Source: Lutibacter sp.
GTDB lineage: Bacteria; Bacteroidota; Bacteroidia; Flavobacteriales; Flavobacteriaceae
Length of the DNA: 8,466 nt
Assembly: GCA_003516285.1 (NCBI GenBank)
Contig: DPCK01000110.1
Coordinates: forward strand, 52,846 to 61,311
Reading direction: 5' to 3'
Shown: piece by piece, positions 1 through 6,012 of the stretch
How the letters are laid out: each line of letters begins with the position of its first letter
Numbering within the stretch: position 1 is the first letter of the stretch
The notes under the pieces: model-generated
The model's input: the letters and a program-made list of their open reading frames with translations, nothing else
The model's database searches: none
Told to the model about the DNA's origin: nothing
Program-made: the position numbers and the translations under genes

Positions 1-354
1 GCCTTCAGCCTTTACATCAGCAAATTCAGTTTCCATTTGTTTTTCCATCTCTTCTTGTTGTTTTTTCATTGCTTCTTCTTGCTTTTTTTGAAAAAACGCT
101 CTTAAGATTGGTTCTGTATTTTCAACAGTTATTAAAATGTTTGTTGAATCCAGTCCATTCATTACCCCTTGAATAAATAGGTCTTTGTTAATTTCAGGAA
201 AATTGGCCTTTAATTTACTTGAGATGTCTATTCCTAAGGCATAACTCACCGTATCCACTTCGGTTTTTAATGATTTTTGTGCGGCTCCCTTATTATTGCA
301 GGACACCATTGATAAAATTATTGTAATTACTGCTAAAATTTTAATTGCTTTCAT
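1..354 (-). CDS. FKBP-type peptidyl-prolyl cis-trans isomerase lipoprotein, N-terminal part (runs off the window)
   Basis: I translated this by hand from the ATG at 354; the frame is open for 118 codons to the window edge, so the C-terminal part is missing. It starts with a lipoprotein signal peptide: two lysines, a hydrophobic stretch, then MVSC with the acceptor Cys at residue 19. Next comes TEVDTVSYALGIDIS (about residues 31-45) and further helical sequence, typical of the dimerising N-terminal domain of FklB/Mip-type FKBPs. Residues about 88-118 are a highly charged K/Q/E helix, probably the linker to the catalytic FKBP domain, which would lie outside the window. Such proteins catalyse prolyl isomerisation and assist folding in the periplasm or at the outer membrane. 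The start codon overlaps the gldI stop as ATGA (4 bp), so it is probably translationally coupled as the third gene of the operon. The catalytic domain itself is inferred, not seen. Confidence 0.85.
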   Translation of the reverse strand, partial: MKAIKILAVITIILSMVSCNNKGAAQKSLKTEVDTVSYALGIDISSKLKANFPEINKDLFIQGVMNGLDSTNILITVENTEPILRAFFQKKQEEAMKKQQEEMEKQMETEFADVKAEG

Positions 355-887
355 TTTTTCTTATTGATTTTAATTAATTGAACTTTAAATATTAATGGTT
401 GATTTATTGCTATTTTATTGTCATCTCCTAAGTATCCATAAACTTTATGTGATGGAAACAAAAAAGTAGCCTCATCTCCGGCGCCCATCAGTTTTAATCC
501 GTTTCTCAAGCCTTCAATGATTTCTTGTTTGTCAATGATATAAGTTTTTTCCCCTATTTCTTCGGCACTGTAAATTTGGGCATTATGAATATCATAGACC
601 GCAAAAGTATAAAAAACTTGGTCACCAATTTCAGGTAATTTTGCATCAGCGTTCTTTTGATTAAAAGTATACCAAAATCCGTTTGGAGAAACTAAATATT
701 CTGTAAGAGAATCCTTTTCCATAAATGCCGCAAAAGCATTTTCTTCATTTTCATTCATTGTTTTATTAAACAGCACAGATTCCTTTAAAAATGTGCTTGT
801 TTTCCTTAAAACAGGTTTACGCGGAATGGGATTTGCGCACGAAACCATCAGAATTATAAAAATAAAATGTAAAAAATTATTCTTCAT
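351..887 (-). CDS. gldI: GldI-like gliding-motility-associated FKBP-type peptidyl-prolyl isomerase lipoprotein
   Basis: This is a 178-residue lipoprotein with a short signal peptide ending MVSC (acceptor Cys17). A helical spacer (about 25-65) precedes one FKBP-like domain (about 80-178). Visible FKBP landmarks are an EGLRNGLKLM segment (about 125-134), matching the usual 'VI.G...GL..M' helix, then FLFPSHKVYGYLGD and NQPLIFKVQLIKI, matching 'IP..LAYG..G' and 'PN..L.F.VEL'. The FD pair of the active pocket is not obvious; YSAEE stands there, so isomerase activity is uncertain. The sequence layout, length and signal peptide match Flavobacterium GldI, a lipoprotein needed for gliding and linked to the type IX secretion machinery. 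Its start overlaps the end of the upstream phosphoesterase by 11 bp, and its stop overlaps the next FKBP gene by 4 bp. Family identity is by recognition; a role in motility in this organism is inferred, since gldI homologues also occur in non-gliding relatives. Confidence 0.85.
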   Translation of the reverse strand: MKNNFLHFIFIILMVSCANPIPRKPVLRKTSTFLKESVLFNKTMNENEENAFAAFMEKDSLTEYLVSPNGFWYTFNQKNADAKLPEIGDQVFYTFAVYDIHNAQIYSAEEIGEKTYIIDKQEIIEGLRNGLKLMGAGDEATFLFPSHKVYGYLGDDNKIAINQPLIFKVQLIKINKKK

Positions 888-1908
888 AAGAAGTAAGCAA
901 TTCTTTTTTAAACTTTGGAATGATATTTAAAAATTTTGTAATGGTATCTTCCAGCGAAAGTAATGATTTTCCTCCGGCAGCATTGTCGTGTCCGCCACCG
1001 TTAAAATGCTTTCTGGCAAATTTATTTACTGAAAAACTTCCTTTCGACCTAAAAGAAATCTTTATGATTTTTTGTTCAACATCTTCGATAAAAATAGCGG
1101 CGAAAATAACATCTTCAACCGATAATCCGTAATTCACAATGCCTTCTGTATCTCCTTTTTGAAAATCAAATTCATCCAATTCAGCCTGAGACAAAACAAT
1201 ATAAGCCGTTTTCAGTTCCGGTATAACAACCAAATTGGTTAAAGCTTTTCCTAAAAGCTGCAAACTGCCGTACGAATTGGTGTCGTAAACATTGTTATAA
1301 ATTTTAGCGTTATCCGCTCCTTTATCAATTAAATCGGCAACAATTCTGTGTGTTTCACTGGTGGTTGAAGGAAAACGAAACGATCCTGTATCAGTCATAA
1401 TTCCTGTGTAAATACAGGTCGCGATATCTTTATCAATCACTTCAACATCATCTAACTTTTCTAAATAATGATAAACCATTTGACAAGTCGAGCAAATAGA
1501 AGTATCTGAAAATAAGTATTTTGCAAAATCCTCGGGTTGCTGATGGTGGTCTATCATCATAAAAATACCTTTAAATTCCTGCAAGGTATTTTGCATATCG
1601 TCTCCTACCCTGTTTAAGGCGTTAAAATCCAAAATAAAAATAACGGAAGCTTCTTCAATGGCTTTTTTTGATTGCCTGTTTTGCATATCAAATTTCAAGG
1701 CATCTTTTGAGCCCGGAAGCCATTTTAAAAAATTTGGATAATCATTTGGTGAAACCACTGTTGGATGATGTCCCTTCTTTTTCAGATAATGATACATAGC
1801 CAAACTAGCGCCAATGGCATCGCCATCGGGGTTTTTATGCGGAACGATCACCACATTTTGAGGTGTGGCAAACAACACTTTTATTTCCTTGATATCACTT
1901 TTGTTCAT
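877..1908 (-). CDS. nrnA: DHH/DHHA1 family phosphoesterase, NrnA-like oligoribonuclease / pAp phosphatase
   Basis: The protein has 343 residues from the ATG at 1908. N-terminal DHH domain motifs are present in order: PHKNPDGDAIGA (H24, D28, D30), ILDFN (D94), the signature DHH at 120-122, and MTDTGSF (D173). These form the two-Mn active site. The C-terminal DHHA1 domain carries the substrate-binding GGGH at 304-307. NrnA-type enzymes degrade 2-5 nt RNA oligomers, and many also dephosphorylate 3'-phosphoadenosine 5'-phosphate, in the cytoplasm. The frame also has an ATG at 1944, but a TAtaTTTG promoter element (1916-1923) lies between the two ATGs, so the upstream one should be outside the transcript and I chose 1908. 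It is the first gene of a three-gene operon and its last 11 bp overlap gldI. Whether it acts on nanoRNA, pAp or both cannot be read from the sequence. Confidence 0.92.
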   Translation of the reverse strand: MNKSDIKEIKVLFATPQNVVIVPHKNPDGDAIGASLAMYHYLKKKGHHPTVVSPNDYPNFLKWLPGSKDALKFDMQNRQSKKAIEEASVIFILDFNALNRVGDDMQNTLQEFKGIFMMIDHHQQPEDFAKYLFSDTSICSTCQMVYHYLEKLDDVEVIDKDIATCIYTGIMTDTGSFRFPSTTSETHRIVADLIDKGADNAKIYNNVYDTNSYGSLQLLGKALTNLVVIPELKTAYIVLSQAELDEFDFQKGDTEGIVNYGLSVEDVIFAAIFIEDVEQKIIKISFRSKGSFSVNKFARKHFNGGGHDNAAGGKSLLSLEDTITKFLNIIPKFKKELLTSYEE

Positions 1909-1915
1909 AAGGGTG

Positions 1916-1949
1916 CAAATATACAAAATTATAGTATATTTCATTTCAA
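1916..1949 (-). promoter_or_regulatory. Bacteroidota-type promoter of the nrnA-gldI-FKBP operon
   Basis: On the minus strand a perfect -7 element TATATTTG (TAnnTTTG) lies at 1923-1916, followed by CACCC, and only 7 nt separate it from the ATG at 1908. A TTG at 1949-1947 lies 23 nt upstream of the -7 box, at the long end of the spacing usual for flavobacterial promoters. Transcription would start about 3-5 nt before the start codon, giving a nearly leaderless mRNA. Confidence 0.7.
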
Positions 1950-1951
1950 TT

Positions 1952-1967
1952 ACAAATGTACATTTGT
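1952..1967. promoter_or_regulatory. Perfect 16-bp palindrome, candidate operator
   Basis: ACAAATGTACATTTGT is identical to its reverse complement. It lies in the divergent spacer just upstream of the phosphoesterase promoter, centred about 47 bp before the expected transcription start, and about 150 bp before the PhoD-like gene. No T-run follows it on either strand, so it is not a terminator. A dimeric regulator could bind it; no such regulator is encoded in the window. Confidence 0.5.
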
Positions 1968-2116
1968 TGGAATTGTATTTATGAAGATTTCAGCATTGCG
2001 TATTGGATTTTCATACTGGTTTTTGCCTTATAAGTGTTTGGAAACAAATTCATTATCAAAATAATTGGCTAAAAAATATAAATATTAATGCATTGTTTAA
2101 TATTAAAGTTTAAGAG

Positions 2117-3160
2117 ATGAACTATTTCAAATCCGTTTTATTCCTGTTATTACTCATTTCTTCTTGTAAAACGGATGAAAAACAAAAGAACAATCCGCTT
2201 GTTTCAAAGAAAGCCAACGTTGATTTTGTGATTGCTTTTGGTTCCTGCAACAACCAGACATTATCCAATCCATTTTGGACAGAAATCGAAAAAAACAAAC
2301 CGAATGTATGGATTTGGGGCGGTGATGTTATTTACACCGATACTTATGATATGGCCTATATGGCAGAAAACTATCGAATTCAAAAAAATAATGCTGATTA
2401 TGCCGATTTTACTAAAAAAGTGGATGTGCTTGGCACTTGGGACGATCACGATTATGGTTTAAATGACGGCGGTACTGAATATTCAAAAAAAGAAGAAGCG
2501 CAACAATTGTTTTTGGACTTTCTTGATGTTCCCAAAAATGATGTTCGCAGAAAACAGAATGGTGTTTATTTCGCCAAAGATTATAAGGTGAACAACAAAA
2601 CCATAAAAATTATTTTATTGGACACGCGCTATTTCAGAAGCGCATTAACTGCTGATAATGAAACCAATAAACGGTTCAAACCAAATGAGTATGGCGAAGG
2701 AACGATGTTGGGAGAAACGCAGTGGGAATGGCTGAAAAACGAACTGCAAAACTCAAAAGCAACGTATAACATTATTGTGAGCAGCATTCAGTTTTTATCG
2801 GATGAGCACGGATTTGAAGCTTGGGGAAATATGCCGCACGAAGCTGATAAACTGGTAAACCTCCTTAAATTAAGCCGCGCAAAAAACGCAATTATTCTTT
2901 CCGGAGACCGTCATATTTCTGAAATTTCAAAAAAGGAAATCGACAGATTGAAGTATCCGCTTATCGATTTTACTTCAAGCGGACTTACGCATTCCTATAC
3001 CGATTTTAAAGGAGAGCCAAACAAATACCGATTGGGAAATGTGATTTCAAAAAAGAGTTTTGGCATTTTAAATTTCGATTTTAAAAACAATGCAATCACC
3101 TTTGAAATAAGAGGCGAAAACAATGATATTTATGAAACCTTCACGCAAAATTATGAGTAA
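2117..3160 (+). CDS. PhoD-like metallophosphoesterase (alkaline phosphatase D family) lipoprotein
   Basis: This 347-residue protein has a lipoprotein signal peptide ending ISSC (acceptor Cys17). PhoD-superfamily metal-site motifs follow in order: FGSC (C44), WGGDVIYTDT (D70), GTWDDHDYG (D109, D110, H111), LLDTRYFR (D169, R171), a conserved IQFL segment (about 224-227), and SGDRHISE (262-269). Such enzymes are Fe/Ca-dependent phosphomono- or phosphodiesterases. It lacks the N-terminal beta-sandwich domain of the longer Bacillus PhoD, and the true substrate is unknown. The mature N-terminus is C-K-T-D-E, a Lys and acidic pattern like the surface-export signals reported for Bacteroidota lipoproteins, so outer-surface exposure is possible. 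It is divergent from the phosphoesterase operon and ends 64 nt before ndk. AAGAG just before the ATG is the only Shine-Dalgarno-like trace. I found no convincing TAnnTTTG element in the 60 nt before it, and no phosphate-regulon box that I recognise. Confidence 0.88.
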   Translation: MNYFKSVLFLLLLISSCKTDEKQKNNPLVSKKANVDFVIAFGSCNNQTLSNPFWTEIEKNKPNVWIWGGDVIYTDTYDMAYMAENYRIQKNNADYADFTKKVDVLGTWDDHDYGLNDGGTEYSKKEEAQQLFLDFLDVPKNDVRRKQNGVYFAKDYKVNNKTIKIILLDTRYFRSALTADNETNKRFKPNEYGEGTMLGETQWEWLKNELQNSKATYNIIVSSIQFLSDEHGFEAWGNMPHEADKLVNLLKLSRAKNAIILSGDRHISEISKKEIDRLKYPLIDFTSSGLTHSYTDFKGEPNKYRLGNVISKKSFGILNFDFKNNAITFEIRGENNDIYETFTQNYE

Positions 3161-3185
3161 TTTAACTACTTTATTAAGAAAATAG

Positions 3186-3193
3186 TATCTTTG
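3186..3193 (+). promoter_or_regulatory. ndk promoter -7 element
   Basis: TATCTTTG matches TAnnTTTG perfectly and is followed by CGCC, the same extension seen at other promoters here. It lies 31 nt before the ndk ATG, giving a leader of about 27 nt. No TTG is found at the usual -33 distance, so the -33 part is weak or absent. Its presence suggests ndk is transcribed independently of the PhoD-like gene. Confidence 0.6.
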
Positions 3194-3224
3194 CGCCGAT
3201 TTTAAAAATTAAAGACAATTAAAA

Positions 3225-3644
3225 ATGGCAACAAACAGAACGTTTACTATGTTGAAACCTGATTCCGTTGAAAATGGATATATAGGGGCAATATTGGAAA
3301 AAATTAGTGCTGCAGGATTTAGGATTGCAGCGATGAAAATGACACAAATGACCGTTTCCGATGCGAAAGCATTTTATGCAGTTCACAGCGAACGTCCATT
3401 TTATGGCGAATTGGTTGAATTTATGTCGAGCGGGCCAATTGTAGCCGCTATTTTAGAAAAAAACAATGCGGTTGAAGATTTTCGCGTATTGATTGGCGCA
3501 ACAAATCCTGCCGATGCTGCTGAAGGCACCATCCGTAAATTATACGCTTCTTCTATGGGTGAAAATGCAGTACACGGTTCAGACAGCGATGAAAATGCAG
3601 CCATTGAAGGCGCTTTCCATTTTTCCGGCAGAGAAATATTTTAA
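3225..3644 (+). CDS. ndk: Nucleoside diphosphate kinase
   Basis: Full-length 139-residue Ndk. It transfers the gamma phosphate from ATP to other nucleoside diphosphates through a phosphohistidine, balancing cytoplasmic NTP and dNTP pools. Key residues are all present: TMLKPD (K11), the ERPFY segment (57-61), FRVLIGATNP (R87, T93), GTIRK (R104), and ENAVHGSDS with N114 and the phosphorylated H117. The common A.PGTIR is A.EGTIR here (residue 100). The start follows an A-rich stretch (AATTAAAAATGG) with no Shine-Dalgarno motif, normal for this phylum. It has its own -7 element and ends 72 bp before a strong palindromic terminator. The next genes converge on it. Confidence 0.98.
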   Translation: MATNRTFTMLKPDSVENGYIGAILEKISAAGFRIAAMKMTQMTVSDAKAFYAVHSERPFYGELVEFMSSGPIVAAILEKNNAVEDFRVLIGATNPADAAEGTIRKLYASSMGENAVHGSDSDENAAIEGAFHFSGREIF

Positions 3645-3692
3645 TCCTATACCCGGAAGCTTGATTTGAAACTACATTAAAATTTATAAAAA

Positions 3693-3720
3693 CTTTGAGC
3701 TTTCAGCTTTTAACTTAAAA
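3693..3720. repeat. Degenerate 7-nt tandem repeat downstream of ndk
   Basis: Four consecutive heptamers share a CTT start and similar composition: CTTTGAG, CTTTCAG, CTTTTAA, CTTAAAA. They run directly into the left arm of the ndk terminator. The last copy overlaps the terminator A-run. This may be a small intergenic short-sequence repeat or chance low complexity. Confidence 0.4.
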
Positions 3721-3755
3721 AAATCCATCCGTCAATTGACGGATGGATTTTTTTA
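3716..3755. terminator. Bidirectional intrinsic terminator between ndk and the dciA-like gene
   Basis: This is a perfect 40-bp palindrome. A run of seven A (3717-3723) precedes a 10-bp stem TCCATCCGTC, an AATT loop, the complementary arm GACGGATGGA, and seven T (3748-3754). Read either way it gives a GC-containing hairpin followed by a U-run. It should end ndk transcripts on the plus strand and recF-dciA transcripts on the minus strand. Its right end directly abuts the stop codon of the dciA-like gene (3756). Confidence 0.93.
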
Positions 3756-4052
3756 TCAGCTTAACATAATTTTTGAAATAAGTTCTTCACCCAGTTCTTC
3801 GTTCATCATTTTGATGATTTTTTCTTTGCCGTAACTCAATTCTTCACGCAATACGGAAGATTTCAATTTCACCACCAAAGTTTTTCCGTTCAATTCCACT
3901 TTGCTGGTATAAGAAACAACGCCATTTCCCATCAATTTTGCCCAAGCTTCTTTTACGGAAATCTGGTTCATTCCTTTGGTCAATTTATTTTCCTTAATCA
4001 CATTTTTCATCAAATCTTCCATTGATTGAAATTCATTGAAACGTTTGGCCAT
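3756..4052 (-). CDS. DUF721 family protein, DciA-like
   Basis: A 98-residue protein with the compact DUF721 fold pattern: an N-terminal helix (SMEDLMKNVIKENKL), a KEAWAKLMGNGVVSYT segment (about 34-49), a beta hairpin NGKTLVVKLKSSVLREEL (about 55-72), and a C-terminal helix ending EELISKIML. In other bacteria DciA proteins interact with the replicative helicase DnaB and are thought to help load it where DnaC is absent. Bacteroidota members are short, often no more than this core domain. Its ATG overlaps the recF stop as TAATG, so it is probably translated by re-initiation after RecF. The stop codon touches the terminator at 3716-3755. Family assignment is good; a helicase-loading role here is inferred from the family and from recF next door. 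Confidence 0.82.
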   Translation of the reverse strand: MAKRFNEFQSMEDLMKNVIKENKLTKGMNQISVKEAWAKLMGNGVVSYTSKVELNGKTLVVKLKSSVLREELSYGKEKIIKMMNEELGEELISKIMLS

Positions 4053-5131
4053 TACAGTTGAAATATTTTATAAGGTTGGTTTGTTTTTTTTACCACATCT
4101 TCTGTGCGTTGTTTGTGCGTATCGCTGATAAACAGCTGTCCGAACTCATCATTATTCACCAATTTAATCAGCTGCTCCACTCTTAAATCATCCAATTTGT
4201 CAAAAATATCGTCCAACAATAAAATAGGTTTTATGTTCGACTGCTTTTTAATAAAATCGAATTGCGCCAGTTTTAAGGCAATTAAATATGATTTCTGCTG
4301 ACCTTGCGAGCCGAATTTTTTAATGGGATAGCCATCTATTTCAAACGCCAAATCATCTTTGTGAATTCCGGCGCTTGTATATTGAAGCACCCTGTCACGT
4401 TCCACATTTTGTTCGAACAATTCCATAAAATTTGATTCCTCCAACTGTGTTTTATAAACCAAATTCACTTGCTCTTTGCTTGAGGAAATTGCCGCATAAC
4501 GTTCCCTTAAAATGGGGATAAACGCTTCCAGAAATTCAGTTCGCTTTTTAAAAATAACAGTTCCGTATGATTCAAGTTGCTCATTGTACACTTTTAAATT
4601 GAGTGCGTCAAATGTTCGGTTTGCCGCAAAATACTTCAACAAAGAATTTCGTTGTGTGAGCACTTTGTTGTATTTAATAACAGATTGCAAATACAATTTA
4701 TCGGATTGCGAAATCACATTGTCCATAAATTTTCGTCTCGTATCGCTTCCCTCAACAATTAAATCGCTATCGCCCGGAGAAATAATCACCAAAGGCAAAT
4801 AGCCAATATGTTCCGAAAATTTTTCATACGCCTTGCCGTTGCGTTTCACCACTTTTTTATTTCCGCGTTTCAAACTGCAAACAACACTTTCGCTTTTATC
4901 ATTAATTTGATAAGCGCCTTCAATCATAAAAAAGTCTTCAAAATGCTTAATGTTTTGCGTTGCCGCCGGATTGAAGTAACTTTTTGCAAAAGACAGGTAA
5001 TAAATGGCATCCAAAACAGTCGTTTTTCCAACACCGTTATTCCCCACAAAACAATTAATTTTTTCCTGGAAATCAAATGTTTGAGACTCGAAATTTTTAA
5101 AATTTACCAGTGTTATTTTTTGTAAATGCAT
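4052..5131 (-). CDS. recF: DNA replication and repair protein RecF
   Basis: Full-length 359-residue RecF, an SMC-like ATPase that works with RecO and RecR to load RecA at single-strand gaps. The start LQKITLVNFKNFESQTFDF is typical. Walker A is GNNGVGKTT (30-38), the ABC signature is FGSQGQQKS (273-281), Walker B is ILLLDDIFDKLD (303-314), and a switch-like ISDTH lies near residues 335-339. It is the first gene of a two-gene unit with the dciA-like gene (TAATG overlap). In many bacteria recF sits beside dnaA and dnaN; neither is here. Its start is 111 nt from the divergent TPR gene. I saw no perfect TAnnTTTG before it; the nearest candidate is TGCATTTGTGCC on the minus strand (5190-5179), with one mismatch and no correctly spaced TTG. 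Confidence 0.96.
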   Translation of the reverse strand: MHLQKITLVNFKNFESQTFDFQEKINCFVGNNGVGKTTVLDAIYYLSFAKSYFNPAATQNIKHFEDFFMIEGAYQINDKSESVVCSLKRGNKKVVKRNGKAYEKFSEHIGYLPLVIISPGDSDLIVEGSDTRRKFMDNVISQSDKLYLQSVIKYNKVLTQRNSLLKYFAANRTFDALNLKVYNEQLESYGTVIFKKRTEFLEAFIPILRERYAAISSSKEQVNLVYKTQLEESNFMELFEQNVERDRVLQYTSAGIHKDDLAFEIDGYPIKKFGSQGQQKSYLIALKLAQFDFIKKQSNIKPILLLDDIFDKLDDLRVEQLIKLVNNDEFGQLFISDTHKQRTEDVVKKTNQPYKIFQL

Positions 5132-5214
5132 CTATTTTTTTTGAAAGTTTAAAATTATTGAAAATAAATGAAAATTTAGGCACAAATGCATTTTTACTTT
5201 CCAATTAAAAATTC

Positions 5215-5222
5215 TATTTTTG
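5215..5222 (+). promoter_or_regulatory. -7 element of the TPR-ribH unit
   Basis: TATTTTTG matches TAnnTTTG and continues CGCC, as at ndk. It lies 20 nt before the ATG at 5243, so the leader should be about 15 nt. No TTG is found at the standard -33 position. Confidence 0.62.
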
Positions 5223-5242
5223 CGCCTACAAATTTCTAAGAA

Positions 5243-6007
5243 ATGGCAACATACAAAAAGACAGGAAGTAAAATTAAAGATGCTCAAAAAAATATTGAAG
5301 ATAATTCAACTACCGCTGAAGTTTTTAAAACTTTAGACCAAACAGCTTCAAAATCTGAGCAATTTATTCAAAAAAATCAAACCATCATTTTTATAGTAAT
5401 TGGTCTTATAGTCGCTTCCATATTGGGCTATCTGGCATATCAAAAATACGTGAAAGCGCCTAAAGAAAAAGAAGCTGCAAATGAATTGGCATTTCCTAAA
5501 GCTTATTTTGACAATGCGATAAACAATACTGTGGCAGCAGACTCATTATTTACCTTAGCATTAAAAGGAGCCGACGGAAAATATGGTTTTGTTGATATTG
5601 CCGATGAATACAGCGGCACAAAAGCAGGGAATTTGGCCAATTATTACGCCGGAATTTCTTACTTAAGATTAAAACAATATAAAGAAGCTATCGACTATTT
5701 AGAAGATTTTTCATCAAAAGATGAATTATTAGGTCCTGTTGCAAATGGCGCTATTGGTGATGCTTTTGCCGATATCAATCAGCCACAAGATGCTTTCGAC
5801 TATTATGTTAAAGCGGCTGAATTAAAAGACAACAACTTTTCAACACCATTATTCCTTTTCAAAGCAGGAAATACAGCTATGGAATTGGAAAACTATTCGA
5901 AAGCCCAAGAATTGTTTGAAAAAATAAAAAACGATTATCCAAATGCTGTTGAGGCCCAAAACATTGATATTTATATCAATAAAGCTGCCTTTGCATCAAA
6001 AAAATAA
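5243..6007 (+). CDS. Membrane-anchored tetratricopeptide-repeat protein
   Basis: This 254-residue protein has a hydrophilic N-terminal tail (1-46), one transmembrane helix (about 47-67, rich in I/V/L/G), then a Lys-rich stretch and a helical TPR-like domain. At least three helix pairs are recognisable: about 130-156 (LANYYAGISYLRLKQYKEAIDYL-like), 164-197 (GPVANGAIGDAFADINQPQDAFDYYVKA-like) and 202-236 (LFLFKAGNTAMELENYSKAQELFEKI-like). The positively charged residues on both sides make topology uncertain; an N-in, C-out arrangement is plausible by analogy with YfgM-type proteins, which have a similar one-helix-plus-TPR layout and bind the Sec translocon or periplasmic chaperones. That analogy is structural only. 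It has its own promoter and is followed 5 nt later by ribH, with which it is very likely cotranscribed. No enzymatic motif is seen and the exact function is unknown. Confidence 0.85.
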   Translation: MATYKKTGSKIKDAQKNIEDNSTTAEVFKTLDQTASKSEQFIQKNQTIIFIVIGLIVASILGYLAYQKYVKAPKEKEAANELAFPKAYFDNAINNTVAADSLFTLALKGADGKYGFVDIADEYSGTKAGNLANYYAGISYLRLKQYKEAIDYLEDFSSKDELLGPVANGAIGDAFADINQPQDAFDYYVKAAELKDNNFSTPLFLFKAGNTAMELENYSKAQELFEKIKNDYPNAVEAQNIDIYINKAAFASKK

Positions 6008-6012
6008 GATAA

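Noticed and set aside
1765..2064. 99-codon plus-strand open frame crossing into the divergent spacer
   Set aside because: Most of it is antisense to the strongly supported DHH phosphoesterase, it has no recognisable motif, and its remaining part overlaps the minus-strand promoter and palindrome.
2041..2116. Promoter of the PhoD-like gene
   Set aside because: TTG at 2065-2067 is present, but the correctly spaced TATTAATG has two core mismatches to TAnnTTTG, so I did not annotate it.
5179..5193. AAATGCATTT palindrome and TGCATTTGTGCC as a recF promoter or operator
   Set aside because: The palindrome is only 10 bp in AT-rich DNA, the -7 candidate has one mismatch (TG for TA), and the nearest TTG is 11 bp away, too close for a -33 element.
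5243..6012. FMN (RFN) riboswitch controlling ribH
   Set aside because: ribH starts 5 nt after the TPR gene, leaving no room for the aptamer, and the 20-nt leader of the TPR gene is also too short.
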